Assembly: GCA_002104895.1 (NCBI GenBank)
Contig: MCFG01000386.1
Span: forward strand, 1-55,000
Reading direction: 5' to 3'
DNA: 55,000 bases
Source of the DNA: Anaeromyces robustus
Lineage: Eukaryota > Neocallimastigomycota > Neocallimastigomycetes > Neocallimastigales > Neocallimastigaceae
The notes beneath the pieces are model-generated. The model saw nothing but the letters and a program-made list of their open reading frames with translations. It had not been told where the DNA came from and ran no database searches. Below are positions 9,973 to 22,399 of this stretch, piece after piece. The position numbers and the translations under genes are program-made. Numbering within the stretch: the stretch's first letter is position 1; every line of letters starts with the position of its first letter.

Positions 9973-12900
9973 AGATTCTTACTAACCCTAAGTTATTTCT
10001 TGTTATTCTAAATAAATAACATTTCAATTCTTATTATTGTTCTCTTAAAAATATAAATAATATAATAATCTATTTATTATTTCATTTTAATAATGAACCA
10101 ATCATCATTTAATGAACTAATTACTCTCTTTATTTAGTTAAATAATAAGAAAATATTTTTTCTTTTCTTTTTAATATTTATTGAAAAACAAAAAAAATGA
10201 TGTTGACTCAATATTATTATTAATAAATTTGTATAGTATTTTTGATTTATTTTATGTATTATAGCAATAATAAATGATGCATAATACAAAAAAATTTTTT
10301 TTCTGATATAAATATTATTTATTATTATGTTTTGCTTTATTTTTAATAACAATAATAGTAATAATAATGAATAGAATTTTTTTTTAATAAAATAATTAAT
10401 TTATATAATTAATTTTATATATGAATATTTCCATAATTGATATTTTTTTTGTTAATTAATTATTAATAATTATATATAATATGTTAATAGATACTTTATA
10501 TATATTTATATATTATGTGTATATATGATTTAAAAGAATAAAAGTAAAAATAGGAATAAAAAGTAAAAATAAGAATAAATAAATAAGATTTAAAAAATAA
10601 AAATAAATAAATGTAAAATATATCCTAATAAATAAAGGTTCACAACAAAATAAAGAAATTAAAACTTATAACTATGATAATTTTTTTTAAATTTTTATTT
10701 TTTTATTGTAATAATTATTTAATTATTGTTGTTTGAAAGAATTATAATAATAATTTATTATTGTTTAATTAACTCATTTAATGTATTATCTTATTATTAT
10801 CTTATTTTTTTTTTTATAGATATTACTTCTTTCTATATAGTACTCATAACTGAAGTTACTTTAATCTCTCGATTCTGTTATATAAAGAAAAAATATAATA
10901 CATTTTATATTTTAAATAGATTTTTTTCTTTTATTATATTTATATATTTATTTTTTTAATTTTTAATCTACTGAATTTATATGTAATAATAATGGATATT
11001 AATAAAAATAAACCACTAAGAAGTATTTTCTCTTCCTTATATATATATACATATTTTTATTATTATTATTTATAGTTATTAAAACAAATAAAAATTAAAA
11101 TACAAATATAACAATTTATTAGATATGAATTCATATATTCTGATACTAAATATTATAGTTTTAATTTAGGTATCTGTAATGAATATCATATGAATTATTC
11201 TCACAATTTTTTTTAGTAAAAACAATAGTTTGAATAAAACATATTAATTAAATAAAATAATAAAAATATTCTGAATTATTTATTGTTTACGGTTTTATGT
11301 TATTATTTTATTAATTGAAATGTAAATATTAACTCAAAGAATCAAAATAAAATAGAATACATGAATTTTTATTTTCAAAAATTTATTCTATAAAGTTATT
11401 GTTATATAATTTAAAATAAAAAAAAAAAAATATTATTTCATTATTATTAAAATCTTATAAATAATAATAAATAATAAGTAAATGGATGAGCAATTAATAT
11501 TTAGATAAATAATTTATTTAATTATTTAATTAATAGCTATTCACTTAAAATATTAAATATATGTATTTTATACATAAAAATGTTATTTTTATATCTAAAA
11601 AACACATAAAATAGAACAATAGAATATTCTATAGATTTATGAAATTAATGGTAGACAGGATGAACATGTGAAATAAAGCGTAGCGACTAGTAAGCATGGA
11701 GAACTAGTCGAAATGAAATTAAATTTTATTAAAGTTATTATTTCTAATTCATTTAATTTAATTTAAATATAAATTAATCTAAAAATCAATTATTCATTCA
11801 TTTAATTAATTTATTATTATTTTCCAATAGATATACTAATGATACTGATAACATTATAGTATCATATGAATTATACGTTTATAACTCAAGAATAGCATAT
11901 AAAAGTAAAAAAGGATTTCAGACAAATTATAGGGAAAAATAAGAAATCATTCTTTTTTAACAGTTATAGTTATAGTTTTATCTACAATATAGAGAATTTT
12001 ATTTAATTAATTAAAATTTCAAATGAACTTTTATCTATTCCAGAACCATACTTTTACTAAATATTAAAATATAATATAATAAAATAAAAAAGTATTAAAA
12101 AAAAAAAAAAAATTCAAATTGAATTACTAAAATATAATTAAAAAATAAATAAAATAATTATATATTTGCAATTTAATATATACATATATTTAATTTATCA
12201 TTTGAGAATTATTTCTGTATTTTATAACCTTATTACTTTTTTTTGAAAGAAAAAAAAAATATTCATTTATTATTATTAGTAGAAAAAAAATTTTTTTTTA
12301 ATATACTAAAGAAAAAACAGGAAAAAAAATTAATGTCAAATAAAAAAAAAAAAAAAATAAATTTCATAGCTTATTTATTATCAAAACTAATATGAAATAT
12401 TAATGTGCAAATTATATTAAATAATATAAAATATTTAAATTAAATAAAAATAAATAAATAAATAAATAAAATAAAAATTAAATAAAATTTATAACAAAAT
12501 CTGAATAATACATATTACTTCTATTATTATTATTATTTTTTTCAATATATATTTATTTTGATTAATGATAAATAAAACTAATATATATATATATAACGAA
12601 TTATAAATTATATATATTTTATTTTGTATATTATTATTAATCATTATTATACATAATATATGAGAGTTAATAATTAAAATCAACAAAAAAAAAAAAATAC
12701 TTAGAAAGCTAATAAAATTCTATTTTTTTTTTTTTATTACTTAATAAAAAAAAATCATTTCAGTAGCCTTCCAACATATATTTATTTTTTATATATCAAA
12801 ATAATTTATTCCAATTACACTTAACAATAATTTATAAAATAAAACAAAATTCTTAAACAAAATTATTTAATCATTTTTATTATTAATAAAAAAAGTAATA

Positions 12901-13680
12901 AAAAAAAAAAAAAGTATTTAAGAATATTTTATACATCAAAATAAATTACTTCAAAAACAGTAATAAAAATCACAATAAAAACAACTAAAAAACAACTAAA
13001 AACAAAAACAGTATTAAAAAACAATATCATTTAAATTAAATTTCTTTTATATATATTTCAAATAACTCTTAAAAATAATAATTAATTTTAGAATATAAAA
13101 CAGGTAATTGATTTTACATATTTTTGTTGTTTTTATTCATTTGAACATTTAATATTTTCAATAACTAATTAATATTTTCTACATATTTTGTAAATTCATT
13201 TTTCTTTTTTAATCATTTGTCTTTTGAATTATTATTATTTTTTTTTTTTACAAAACCGAATTTTTTATTTATATTCAAATACCTTCCCATTTCATTTTTC
13301 CTTTATATTATTTTCCCATTTATTTTACAATCTTAAAAAAAATCTAATTCTATTCTTCTTCAATTCCCTCAAAAAATCCTCATTTATACCTCATACAATT
13401 ACTCTTTTATATTCATTTCCCCTTATTAATATCATATTTTACTTAAATCCATAAATTTTAATTATTTCATTTTTCTGTCCTGTAATTTCCGTTTCAATAT
13501 TTATTTGTCCTATTTTCACCTTCCCATATATTACTACTAAAAAAATTGTTTTCATTTTCTATAATAATAAAAAATAAATAGTTAATTTAAAAAATAAATA
13601 AACTGTACTTTATTGCACGGTTATAAATATTTTTAATAATACTTTAATTATTATTTTTTAATATCTGTACATATTAAAAT
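9973..13680. other. AT-rich intergenic DNA
   Basis: No gene found. Contents are A/T homopolymers, an (AAAT)n run near 12447-12475, and a small GC-richer island with a hairpin at 11650-11720. A pyrimidine-skewed stretch lies at about 13200-13560 just beyond the 3' end of the eS6 gene. Confidence 0.6.
11683..11710. other. Perfect 8-bp hairpin in GC-richer island
   Basis: CGACTAGT (11683-11691 region) and ACTAGTCG (11703-11710) are perfect inverted repeats around an 11-base loop, AAGCATGGAGA. The island 11650-11712 is clearly less AT-rich than its surroundings. I could not match it to a tRNA, snRNA, ribozyme or protein. Confidence 0.5.
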
Positions 13681-13685
13681 TTTAT

Positions 13686-14815
13686 TTAGTTTCCAGTCTT
13701 AGAACTGAGACGACGCTTAATATGTTGTTCGTGCTTTTGAGCGTTTCTTTCCTTAATACGTTGAGCTAATAACTTAGCGTATTGTTCAGCGGCTTCACGA
13801 GAAGCTTCAGCATTCTTACGCTTAAGAGCCATAAGGTGTCTCTTACGTTGAAGGGTGACTGGGGTAACAAGTCTTTGGATCTTTGGAGCCTTAGTGTTCT
13901 TGACACCCTTCTTAGAAGTAACTTCACGACGAATGACGTATTGACGAACATCATCTTCCTTAGAGAGGTTAAACATCTTACGGATGTTAGAAGCTCTCTT
14001 TGGACCTAATCTCTTTGGGCAAGAGCGGTCAGTAAGACCTTCAATTTCTTGTTCACCTTGCTTGACAATGGCAAGAGAAAGAACGGCAATATCGTTACCA
14101 ACAATACAACCACGAACAGACTTTCTCTTACGTTCACCAACACGACGTGGACGGTAGCAGGAGTGACCCTTAGAGAGGAGAAGACGAACACGGTGGTTGG
14201 TAAGGAGACCTTGTTTCATTGGGAAACCTTGTTTGTCATTTCCACCAGTGATCTTGAAAATGTAACCCTTGAATTCATCGCCAATAGCAGCACCATCGAC
14301 TTCAGAGGACATACGCTTGTCGTAGAAGACACGACTACATTATAAAAATATTAAATTTATAAAAATATATATTTAAACATATTATTAATTTATTATAAAA
14401 AAAATTAATATTTCATACCTAAGATTTTTATTATATTTATTATTTATTACACATAATTATATATATTTATTTATTATCACTTACATCTTGTGTTCATCTT
14501 CAATATCGATGAGCTTTTGGGCACCGGTGGCCGGGTAAGAAATATTCAACTATATTATTCATTTATAATAAGAAAAAAAAAGAAAACATAGTATCGGTTA
14601 ATAACAATAATTAATGGATGAATATACTTTGAAAATATCAGTTATATATTATTTATATATTATTAACTTTTTCTTATTATAATAGATAATTCCATTTTAA
14701 CAATAAATCATTCACTTTAACACATCAAATACACTAAATTTCAAAACACTTATACAAATTAATCATTCATTAACATTCAATAATCAATAAACATTCATTA
14801 AATATTCACCTTCAT
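13686..14815 (-). CDS. RPS6: 40S ribosomal protein eS6
   Basis: Small-subunit ribosomal protein S6. Exons are 14810-14815 (ATGAAG), 14485-14549 and 13686-14334; introns use GTGAAT and GTAAGT donors with TAG acceptors. The product is 239 residues (yeast 236). The assembled N-terminus is [22 protein letters not shown] then [14 protein letters not shown], characteristic of eS6. The middle carries GFPMKQG and [15 protein letters not shown]. The basic C-terminus ends in [10 protein letters not shown], so the RRLSS S6-kinase/TOR target site is kept. The six-base first exon mirrors the intron after ATGAAG in yeast RPS6 genes. Coding GC is far above the surrounding DNA, as expected of a highly expressed gene. 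A pyrimidine tract (TTCTTTCTCTCTTA) lies about 25 bases upstream of the ATG. Confidence 0.97.
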
Positions 14816-14838
14816 GATGACAAAAGTACAGTTCGTAT

Positions 14839-14853
14839 AAGAGAGAAAGAACT
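14839..14853 (-). promoter_or_regulatory. Pyrimidine tract upstream of eS6 start
   Basis: A TOP-like run (TTCTTTCTCTCTTA on the minus strand) about 25 bases before the ATG of the eS6 gene. It may be part of the initiator or 5' UTR. The transcription start is not known, so a true TOP function is only inferred. Confidence 0.35.
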
Positions 14854-16076
14854 AAAACAATCTACAAGATGTTTTTTTTTGTTTGAATCAATATTAGAGA
14901 ATATGATTGGGAAATTTTTATTATCCAATCATATAACTACAAAAACATTTTTATGTATTATTTATATAATAAATATATTAATATTTATATGTTACATAAT
15001 TAATATATAATAGATGAAAAAATATGTAAGAAAATATTCTTTTGAATTTTTCAAAAATAAAATATTAGTTTAAATATATGATGAATTAAGATATATTGAA
15101 TGTATTATTCATTTTAATTTACGCTTTTTTTTTTTATAACATCTTATGAATTAAGATATGTTGAAATGTATTATTCTTTTCAAGCAATTTGAATGGAGTG
15201 GAAAATATTAATTTATATTTCTTTTTTTAAATTATATTCGAAAAAAATAAATAAATATATTGTGTTATATCTATCTTATTTATTATGTATTAGTTTTTTA
15301 ATTTTTAAATGATACGTTTTAATTTTTCAATGATTAATAAGTTAATTATTTTATATATATAATAATTGGTTATTTTTTATTTTTTCTTTCTTTATTTCTT
15401 TTTTTCTCTTATTATAAATAAATAAATAAATAAAAATTGTTGTTAATCTATATTAATCTATATAAGAATAATAATGCAAACATTAATAATATAAATAAAA
15501 ATATTAAATTTATTTACATTTTAAAAGTTTTTGATAAAATAAAATAAAAATAAAATAAAAATAAAAATAAAATAAAAATAAAATAGAAAAAAAAAAAAAA
15601 AAAAAAAAAAAAAACAGTTTTAATAAAATATTATAATAATATACTATTTATTGTTAATATTAAAATCTAGTTTAGTGGTAATATCCATTTTTTCATATCA
15701 TCAAAAATATATTATAATAAATGCAATAATTAATTTTTTAAATTTAAATAATTAATCTTCTGTATTTTAAAACTTTTTGATTATTATTTGCTAATATTAT
15801 AAAAATTTTTATTGAAATATTTATAAATAATATATATTTTTTATACAGATAATATATTTCAATTTATATCTTAAATTAATTTTTAGGTGATATTGCTATA
15901 TATATAACTACTTTTATAATTTTATTGAATATATATATATATATATATAAATTTCACCCGTTGTCACTTTTTTTTATGAATATATATTATTTAATATATA
16001 TTATTTATATTATCAGTTTATATTTCATTATTAGAAATTTAAAAAATTGTTAATCTAATCTATATTATTAGATAAA
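14854..16076. other. AT-rich intergenic DNA
   Basis: Region between the divergent eS6 and acetyltransferase genes; it should hold both promoters. It contains AAAAT-type repeats and an A run at 15535-15615, and an AT dinucleotide run near 15931-15948. No ORF of note. Confidence 0.6.
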
Positions 16077-16700
16077 ATGCCAAAGGAAGTTCAACCAAAA
16101 GATACAACAAGAGCAAAAGCATATGAACTTTGGATGAAAGCTCCTAATCCTATGGTAACTTTTTTTAAGACTATTGATGTAACAAATTTGGTTAAAGTCA
16201 GTAAAAGCAAGCATATGAAATTCAATATGCTTCTGGATTATTGTATCGGCAAAGCCGCTGTGAATATAAAAGAATTTTACATACTTCCTGTTGGTGATAA
16301 GCTTATCCAATATGATAAAATCGCAGTAAATACAATTGTAAAAAATAAAGATGACGAAATTAGTTCTTGTGATATTTTATATGAGGAAGATTTGGATATA
16401 TATAATGTGCAATATTTAAAATATACTTCTCAAGTTGCAGAAAGCTGTCAGGATAGAGATTTATCAAATGATAGTATGGTAATTGGTACGTCAGCGATTA
16501 TAGATACAGAAATTGACGGTGCTGTGGGTATGAACAGTGGTATTTTTAATAATCCGTTTATTATATGGGGTAGATATAAAAAGAAATGGTTTTGGTATTA
16601 TTTAACAATATCTTTTCAATTTCATCATACTCAAATGGATGGTGCTCATGCTGGTAGATTTTTGGAAAATCTACAAAAAGTAATTTACAATTTAAAATAA
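16077..16700 (+). CDS. Chloramphenicol acetyltransferase-family protein
   Basis: A 207-residue, intronless enzyme of the CAT fold (trimeric acetyl-CoA:O-acetyltransferase). The C-terminus contains the active-site block QFHHTQMDGAHAGRFLENLQ, corresponding to the HHxxxDG motif whose histidine is the general base. The N-terminal part carries FFKTIDVTNLVKVSK and KFNMLLDYCIGKAA, and the middle IGTSAIIDTEIDGAVGMNSG and NNPFIIWGRYKKK, all usual for bacterial CatA proteins, especially those of anaerobic Firmicutes as I recall the family. Length is normal (about 210-220 residues), so it is likely intact. No introns, in a region where every other intact gene has several, supports horizontal acquisition from gut bacteria. 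It may acetylate chloramphenicol or another hydroxylated substrate; substrate cannot be read from the sequence. Confidence 0.93.
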   Translation: MPKEVQPKDTTRAKAYELWMKAPNPMVTFFKTIDVTNLVKVSKSKHMKFNMLLDYCIGKAAVNIKEFYILPVGDKLIQYDKIAVNTIVKNKDDEISSCDILYEEDLDIYNVQYLKYTSQVAESCQDRDLSNDSMVIGTSAIIDTEIDGAVGMNSGIFNNPFIIWGRYKKKWFWYYLTISFQFHHTQMDGAHAGRFLENLQKVIYNLK

Positions 16701-19165
16701 ATATTTTAGATTTTAGTTATTAATAAATCGAATTATATATTATATTTTAATTTTTTTTTTAAATCTTATGTGAATATAATAATAGATGGTAGCTAATAAT
16801 AATTTTTTTCTAAATTATTTATAATATTAAAATTAATAAAACATAACTTATGTTTTATTTATTTTGATATTTACTATTAATAATTTTGAATGTTTTATTT
16901 TATATAAATATTAATAATGATTATTAATATAATATAATATAATAAAATAAAATAAAATAAAATAAAATAAAATAAAATAAAATAAAATAAAATAAAAGAT
17001 TAAATCAAAATATAATAAAATAAAATAAAATAAAATAAAATAAATAAATCAAAAATTTATTATAGGATTTAATTTATTAAAATTTTTACTAATTAAATAT
17101 TTTTATTAGAAAGATTGTGGATGGTCATTTAATTTATTTAGAGGAAACTTTCATAAAAATAAATATAGTTTAAAGTTATTTTTCAAGTTTAACAAAAAAA
17201 TAAAATAAATAATAAAGTTTAACATTTAAATAAAAAAAATTCAAATTTTTATTTAAATGTTATATATTTTTTTAATTACAAAAGAATAAATTATTATATT
17301 TAAAAAATATAATGATAATATATAATATAATATAATATAATAATTAAAATGGTTTTATAAATTATAAATAAGTATACTTATATTTAAATGTGGAGAATTT
17401 TTATTATAAAAATATAACTATATAGATAGAGATTGCATTAGGTCATTTTAATAACCTTCATTTTTATTATATATATAAATATTTCTTTCATTAAAAAATA
17501 TTTAAAATTTTTTTATCAAGGATATATAAAAGAAAAATAAAAATTCTATTAATGAAAAAAAAAAAAAAATTAAATATAATTATATATTAAGTAATTAATA
17601 AATTTAATAATGATATATGAAAGGTTAGAATTATTAGTTTTTTTTTTTAATTTTATTTTCAAATTTTTAATCTATTATAATTTATATTAATTTATTTAAT
17701 TAACCAAATATTATTATTATTATATATATGAAGAATCTTCACAAACATGTAGAATATTTAATAATATATGGAATAATGAATAATTAACACAGAAAATATA
17801 TTAAGTTTTTTTAATTAAATTTTAGTTTAATTATTGTTGAAAAAAAAAGAGGATCAAAATATATGACGGTTTACATATTTATATAATGAAGGGTGTTATA
17901 ATATTATAATATTGTACTGTGATTATGTGATTAAAGATAAATAAAAAAAAATTAATATATACATAAATATTAATTCTCGTTTTTAAGTTTAAATTTAATT
18001 AATTTATATATATAGCTTTTAAAAAATCATTAAATTAAATGATCTAAATAAAGTTTTTTTGTGACAAAAAATTATTTAAAAATTAATCGAGAAAAAGAAG
18101 ACATATATAGTATTTTATTGTTATTAAATGATACATTATTATTATAAATATACGTATATTTTAATTATGTGTTTAATGTTAATGCTTTTTTATTTTCATT
18201 TAAAAAAAGAAAAGTTTTAGAGTCTATTTTTTGATAAGGGTTTTCTTAATTGTAATTTAAATGTATATAATAAACCTGAATAATTAGAGTTTATGAATTA
18301 ATAAAAGTTATATATTAATATAAATTGAATAGTTTATATTTTCTATTTTTTTTAATACTATAATATTGTTAATAACAAAATGTTATAAAAAAGAATAATA
18401 TAAATGATAGTTGTGATTTAATTAAATTATTTTTAATTAAAAAAAATCTTTTATTAATAACTTGCTGAAGAATAATAAAATTATGTTTTTTATTTAAAAA
18501 TTATTCTTGACTTTTGTCTTAAGCAATAATAATTGAATAATCACAACAATGATAATAATAACAATTATTGGGTATAATAATTAATAATAAAATAATAAAA
18601 TAGATAATAATATATAATTATTTTTATAGTAATTATTAATAAATATAAGTAAATCCAATATAACGAAAAATTTCACATAAAATTATTGAACGATTTATAT
18701 TATTCCTTTTATATATAAATTAAAATTAAAGTTTAAAGAATTTATTTTTAATTATAAATAAAAAAATTATATAATGTTAAGTTTTAAAATTTATAATTAA
18801 AAATAAATTCTTTAAACATTATATGATTTTTTTTTTAAAAATGATGTATATAAAACAAATATAAAATATATAAAAAAGATATATATATATATAATATAAA
18901 TGAAAATATTACAAGATATATAACATAAAAATATAAGAAAGTATTTTTTATAAAATATAATACATAAAATAAATTATAGAAAAATGATATATAAAATATA
19001 AAAAACTATATTAGCGTTATAAATATAAAAAATATTAAGAAAAAGAAATCAGAAGAATCATTTAATATATTAATTTAAAGAAAATTTATTTTCAATTAAA
19101 AATAACAAGATATTAAACTATAATTAAAATTACTGATAAAAAGTTATTATATTTTATATTTTATT
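16701..19165. other. AT-rich intergenic DNA
   Basis: No gene found. It includes an (AAAAT)n array at 16926-17044 and many A/T homopolymers. An inverted pair of about 35 bp lies near 18721-18775 and 18776-18820 (TTTAAAGAATTTATTTTTAA and its complement), a potential long hairpin. Confidence 0.55.
16926..17044. repeat. (AAAAT)n microsatellite
   Basis: About 20 AAAAT units in two blocks, interrupted at 16995-17017. Confidence 0.95.
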
Positions 19166-19167
19166 AA

Positions 19168-19426
19168 TAAAAAATAAAATAAAATAAAATAAAATAAAAT
19201 AAAATAAAATAAAATAAAATAAAATAAAATAAAATAAAATAAAATAAAATAAAATAAAATAAAATAAAATAAAATAAAATAAAATAAAATAAAATAAAAT
19301 AAAATAAAATAAAATAAAATAAAATAAAATAAAATAAAATAAAATAAAATAAAATAAAATAAAATAAAATAAAATAAAATAAAATAAAATAAAATAAAAT
19401 AAAATAAAATAAAATAAAATAAAATA

Positions 19427-19458
<32 letters not shown>

Positions 19459-20054
19459 TAAAAAATAAAATAAAATAAAATAAAAAAATAAAATAAAAAA
19501 ATAAAAAATAAAATAAAATAAAATAAAAAAATAAAATAAAATAAGTTAAAATAAAATAAAATAAGTTAAAATAAAATAAAATAAGTTAAAATAAAATAAA
19601 AAAAATAAAAAATAAAATAAATAAAATAAAATAAAATAAAATAAAATAAAATAAAATAAAATAAAATAAAATAAAATAAAATAAAATAAAATAAAATAAA
19701 ATAAAATAAAATAAAATAAAATAAAATAAAATAAAATAAAATAAAATAAAATAAAATAAAATAAAATAAAATAAAATAAAATAAAATAAAATAAAATAAA
19801 ATAAAATAAAATAAAATAAAATAAAATAAAAATAAAATAAAATAAAATAAAATAAAATAAAATAAAATAAAATAAAATAAAATAAAATAAAATAAAATAA
19901 AATAAAATAAAATAAAATAAAATAAAATAAAATAAAATAAAATAAAATAAAATAAAATAAAATAAAATAAAAAAAATAAAATAAAATAAGTTAAAATAAA
20001 ATAAAATAAAATAAGTTAAAATAAAATAAAATAAAATAAGTTAAAATAAAATAA
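19168..20054. repeat. Long (AAAAT)n array with higher-order units
   Basis: About 890 bp of nearly pure AAAAT pentamers. Variant blocks contain AAGTT spaced 20 bp apart (about 19543, 19563, 19583) and 25 bp apart (about 19988, 20013, 20038). A-run variants lie at 19430-19540. The regular spacing of the variants shows that multi-pentamer blocks have been copied as units. Confidence 0.95.
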
Positions 20055-21483
20055 AAAAAAAACAAAAAAAAAAATAATATAAAAATTTTATTATTTTATT
20101 TTATTTTATTTTATTTATAGCATTTCCATAGCTAATTTATAATAAAATACTTTAATCAATATTAAATTAAATTTCATAAATTGAAAAAATAAAAAATTAT
20201 ATTCTATATTAGGTTGTTTAATTTTATTTTATTTTGTAATTAAAATATTAATATTAATATTTAGTATTATTTATTTTTAATAAAATAAAAAAAATTATAA
20301 AATTTTTAACTAAAAAATTTAACAATACTAATAAAATAACAAAAAATATTATTAAACATTAATTATTAATTAAATATTATAATTAAACTTTTAAACTTTT
20401 TTTATTAATAAATAAATCATTAATTTTTATTTCTATTTTTTTTATATGATAGTATATATACAAATATTGAAATATTGAAATAATTCATGTATAGAGTATA
20501 GAATATAATACTTGAATAAAAATATATTCGTAAAATGTGATAGATTATAATAAAATAATAATAGTTAAAAGGATCGATTAGAAATCATATGTATAACCAT
20601 TTAATGAACGTTATAATAAATTAATATGCGTTATAGTTAAAAAATTAATAGGAATGGCATGATATTGATAATTATAAAAATCCTAATAACTCTATGATGA
20701 ATAATAAAATATATAATATTTTAAATATTTTATAATTTAAAATATAAAAATATTTATAAATTAATTACATATCGATTAATTATTTAATAACCATAGTATA
20801 AATATTAATATTTAGAAGTTTACAACGAAAAAGTTAAAATAAAGAAAATTAAAATAAAATTTTAAAACATTTTAAAAAGCTATTAACATTATATTTTAGC
20901 ATTAATTAAAAAAAAAAAAAATTAAAATTAAAGAATTAATTAAAATTATAATAGTTTTATATATTGATATTATATATTATTTAAGCTAAAGTATAATTAA
21001 AAGATAAAAATAAAAAAATTAAAAAAAAAAAAAAAATTAAAAATTAAAAAAAAAAAAAGGAAAATAAAATAAATATAATAAATGTATATTAATTATTATA
21101 AAAATTTAATATAATTATAAATAAATATTAAATAATATAAATAAAATTTTTTATGTATATATATAAATATATAATATTTTTTAAATAACAATTATACTAT
21201 AAAAAATTTAATTGCTTTTATTTATTGAATTTAATATTAAAAAAAAAAAAAAAACTTAATTATTTTATTATATTATTATTTATTATATATTTTATTTTAA
21301 TTAATATAAACGATTATATCTTTTAAAGTAATTATAACAATTTCAGAATTACACTTTTTTAATATATATTATATTAAAATTTTCAAAATAATAATTATTG
21401 ACTTTATATATTAATTATTAATAATTAATATATAATCTTCTTTTCAAATATATTATTATATTTTACGTTTTTTTTTTTTTTAA

Positions 21484-21515
<32 letters not shown>

Positions 21516-22198
21516 GCATTACTTTAATAAAAACATATTATATAAGTTATTTTTAAAAGGTGTATTTTAATTATAAAAAAAAAAAAAGAAGAAGAAATGA
21601 AAGTATAATCAATTTTGAAATAATAATATGAATTTTTTATAATATTATAAAATATATTTTTAATATTTTTTAATAGGAAATTATATATAAAAGCATAATT
21701 AATTAACAATATTCTATTAAATTATAAAAGATTTTATAATATTATTAAATTCTTTTTACTAATTACAAATTTAAACAAAAGTTATAATAATATTTTTTAA
21801 ATTAAAATATTTTTAATTTAATTAATACCATTTTCTTTTTTTTTTAAAAAAAGAATTATTTGTAAAATAAAATTATAAAAAATATAACAAAACAATTAAA
21901 AAAAAAGAAAAGGAATAAATTATAATTTATTCAATATAATATAAATAAATTCCAATTTACAAGAAAATAATTATATATTTTCTTTTTTTTACTAATAATA
22001 TTATTGTAATAACGGAAAAAAAAACAACAACATTTATTTAAGTTCATAATTTATTATAAAAAATTTTTTTTCGTAAAAGTAAAGTTGTATATTTTTACTT
22101 GACACGAAAAATTATATGTAAATATTCAATTTTTTATATAACATACATAAAAATATTCACTCACATAATACATACATATTTATCATATAGATTTTTAA
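20055..22198. other. AT-rich intergenic DNA
   Basis: No gene found; A/T homopolymers and TTA/ATA runs, including T runs at 21468-21513. The 5' flank of the cyclin gene begins near the end. Confidence 0.6.
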
Positions 22199-22238
22199 AT
22201 AATAATAATAATAATAATAAAAATAAAAATAAAAATAA

Positions 22239-22292
<54 letters not shown>
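22199..22292. repeat. (AAT)n microsatellite upstream of cyclin
   Basis: About 30 AAT units with an AAAAAT-type interruption, followed by ATAATCATAAAC repeats and TAATA repeats up to the ATG at 22400. It occupies the presumed promoter or 5' UTR. Confidence 0.9.
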
Positions 22293-22293
<1 letters not shown>

Positions 22294-22399
22294 TATATAT
22301 ATAATAATCATAAACATAATATATAATAATCATAAACATAATATATAATAATATAATATAATATAATATAATATATAATATAATATAATATAATAAATA

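Noticed and set aside
11650-11712. Hammerhead ribozyme or U6-like RNA at the hairpin island
   Set aside because: CGAAAT after the stem is suggestive, but the required CUGAUGA box is missing before it; short U6-like words occur in the wrong order.
13766-14345. Other ORFs overlapping the eS6 coding region
   Set aside because: Shadows of the real minus-strand gene, with no family resemblance.
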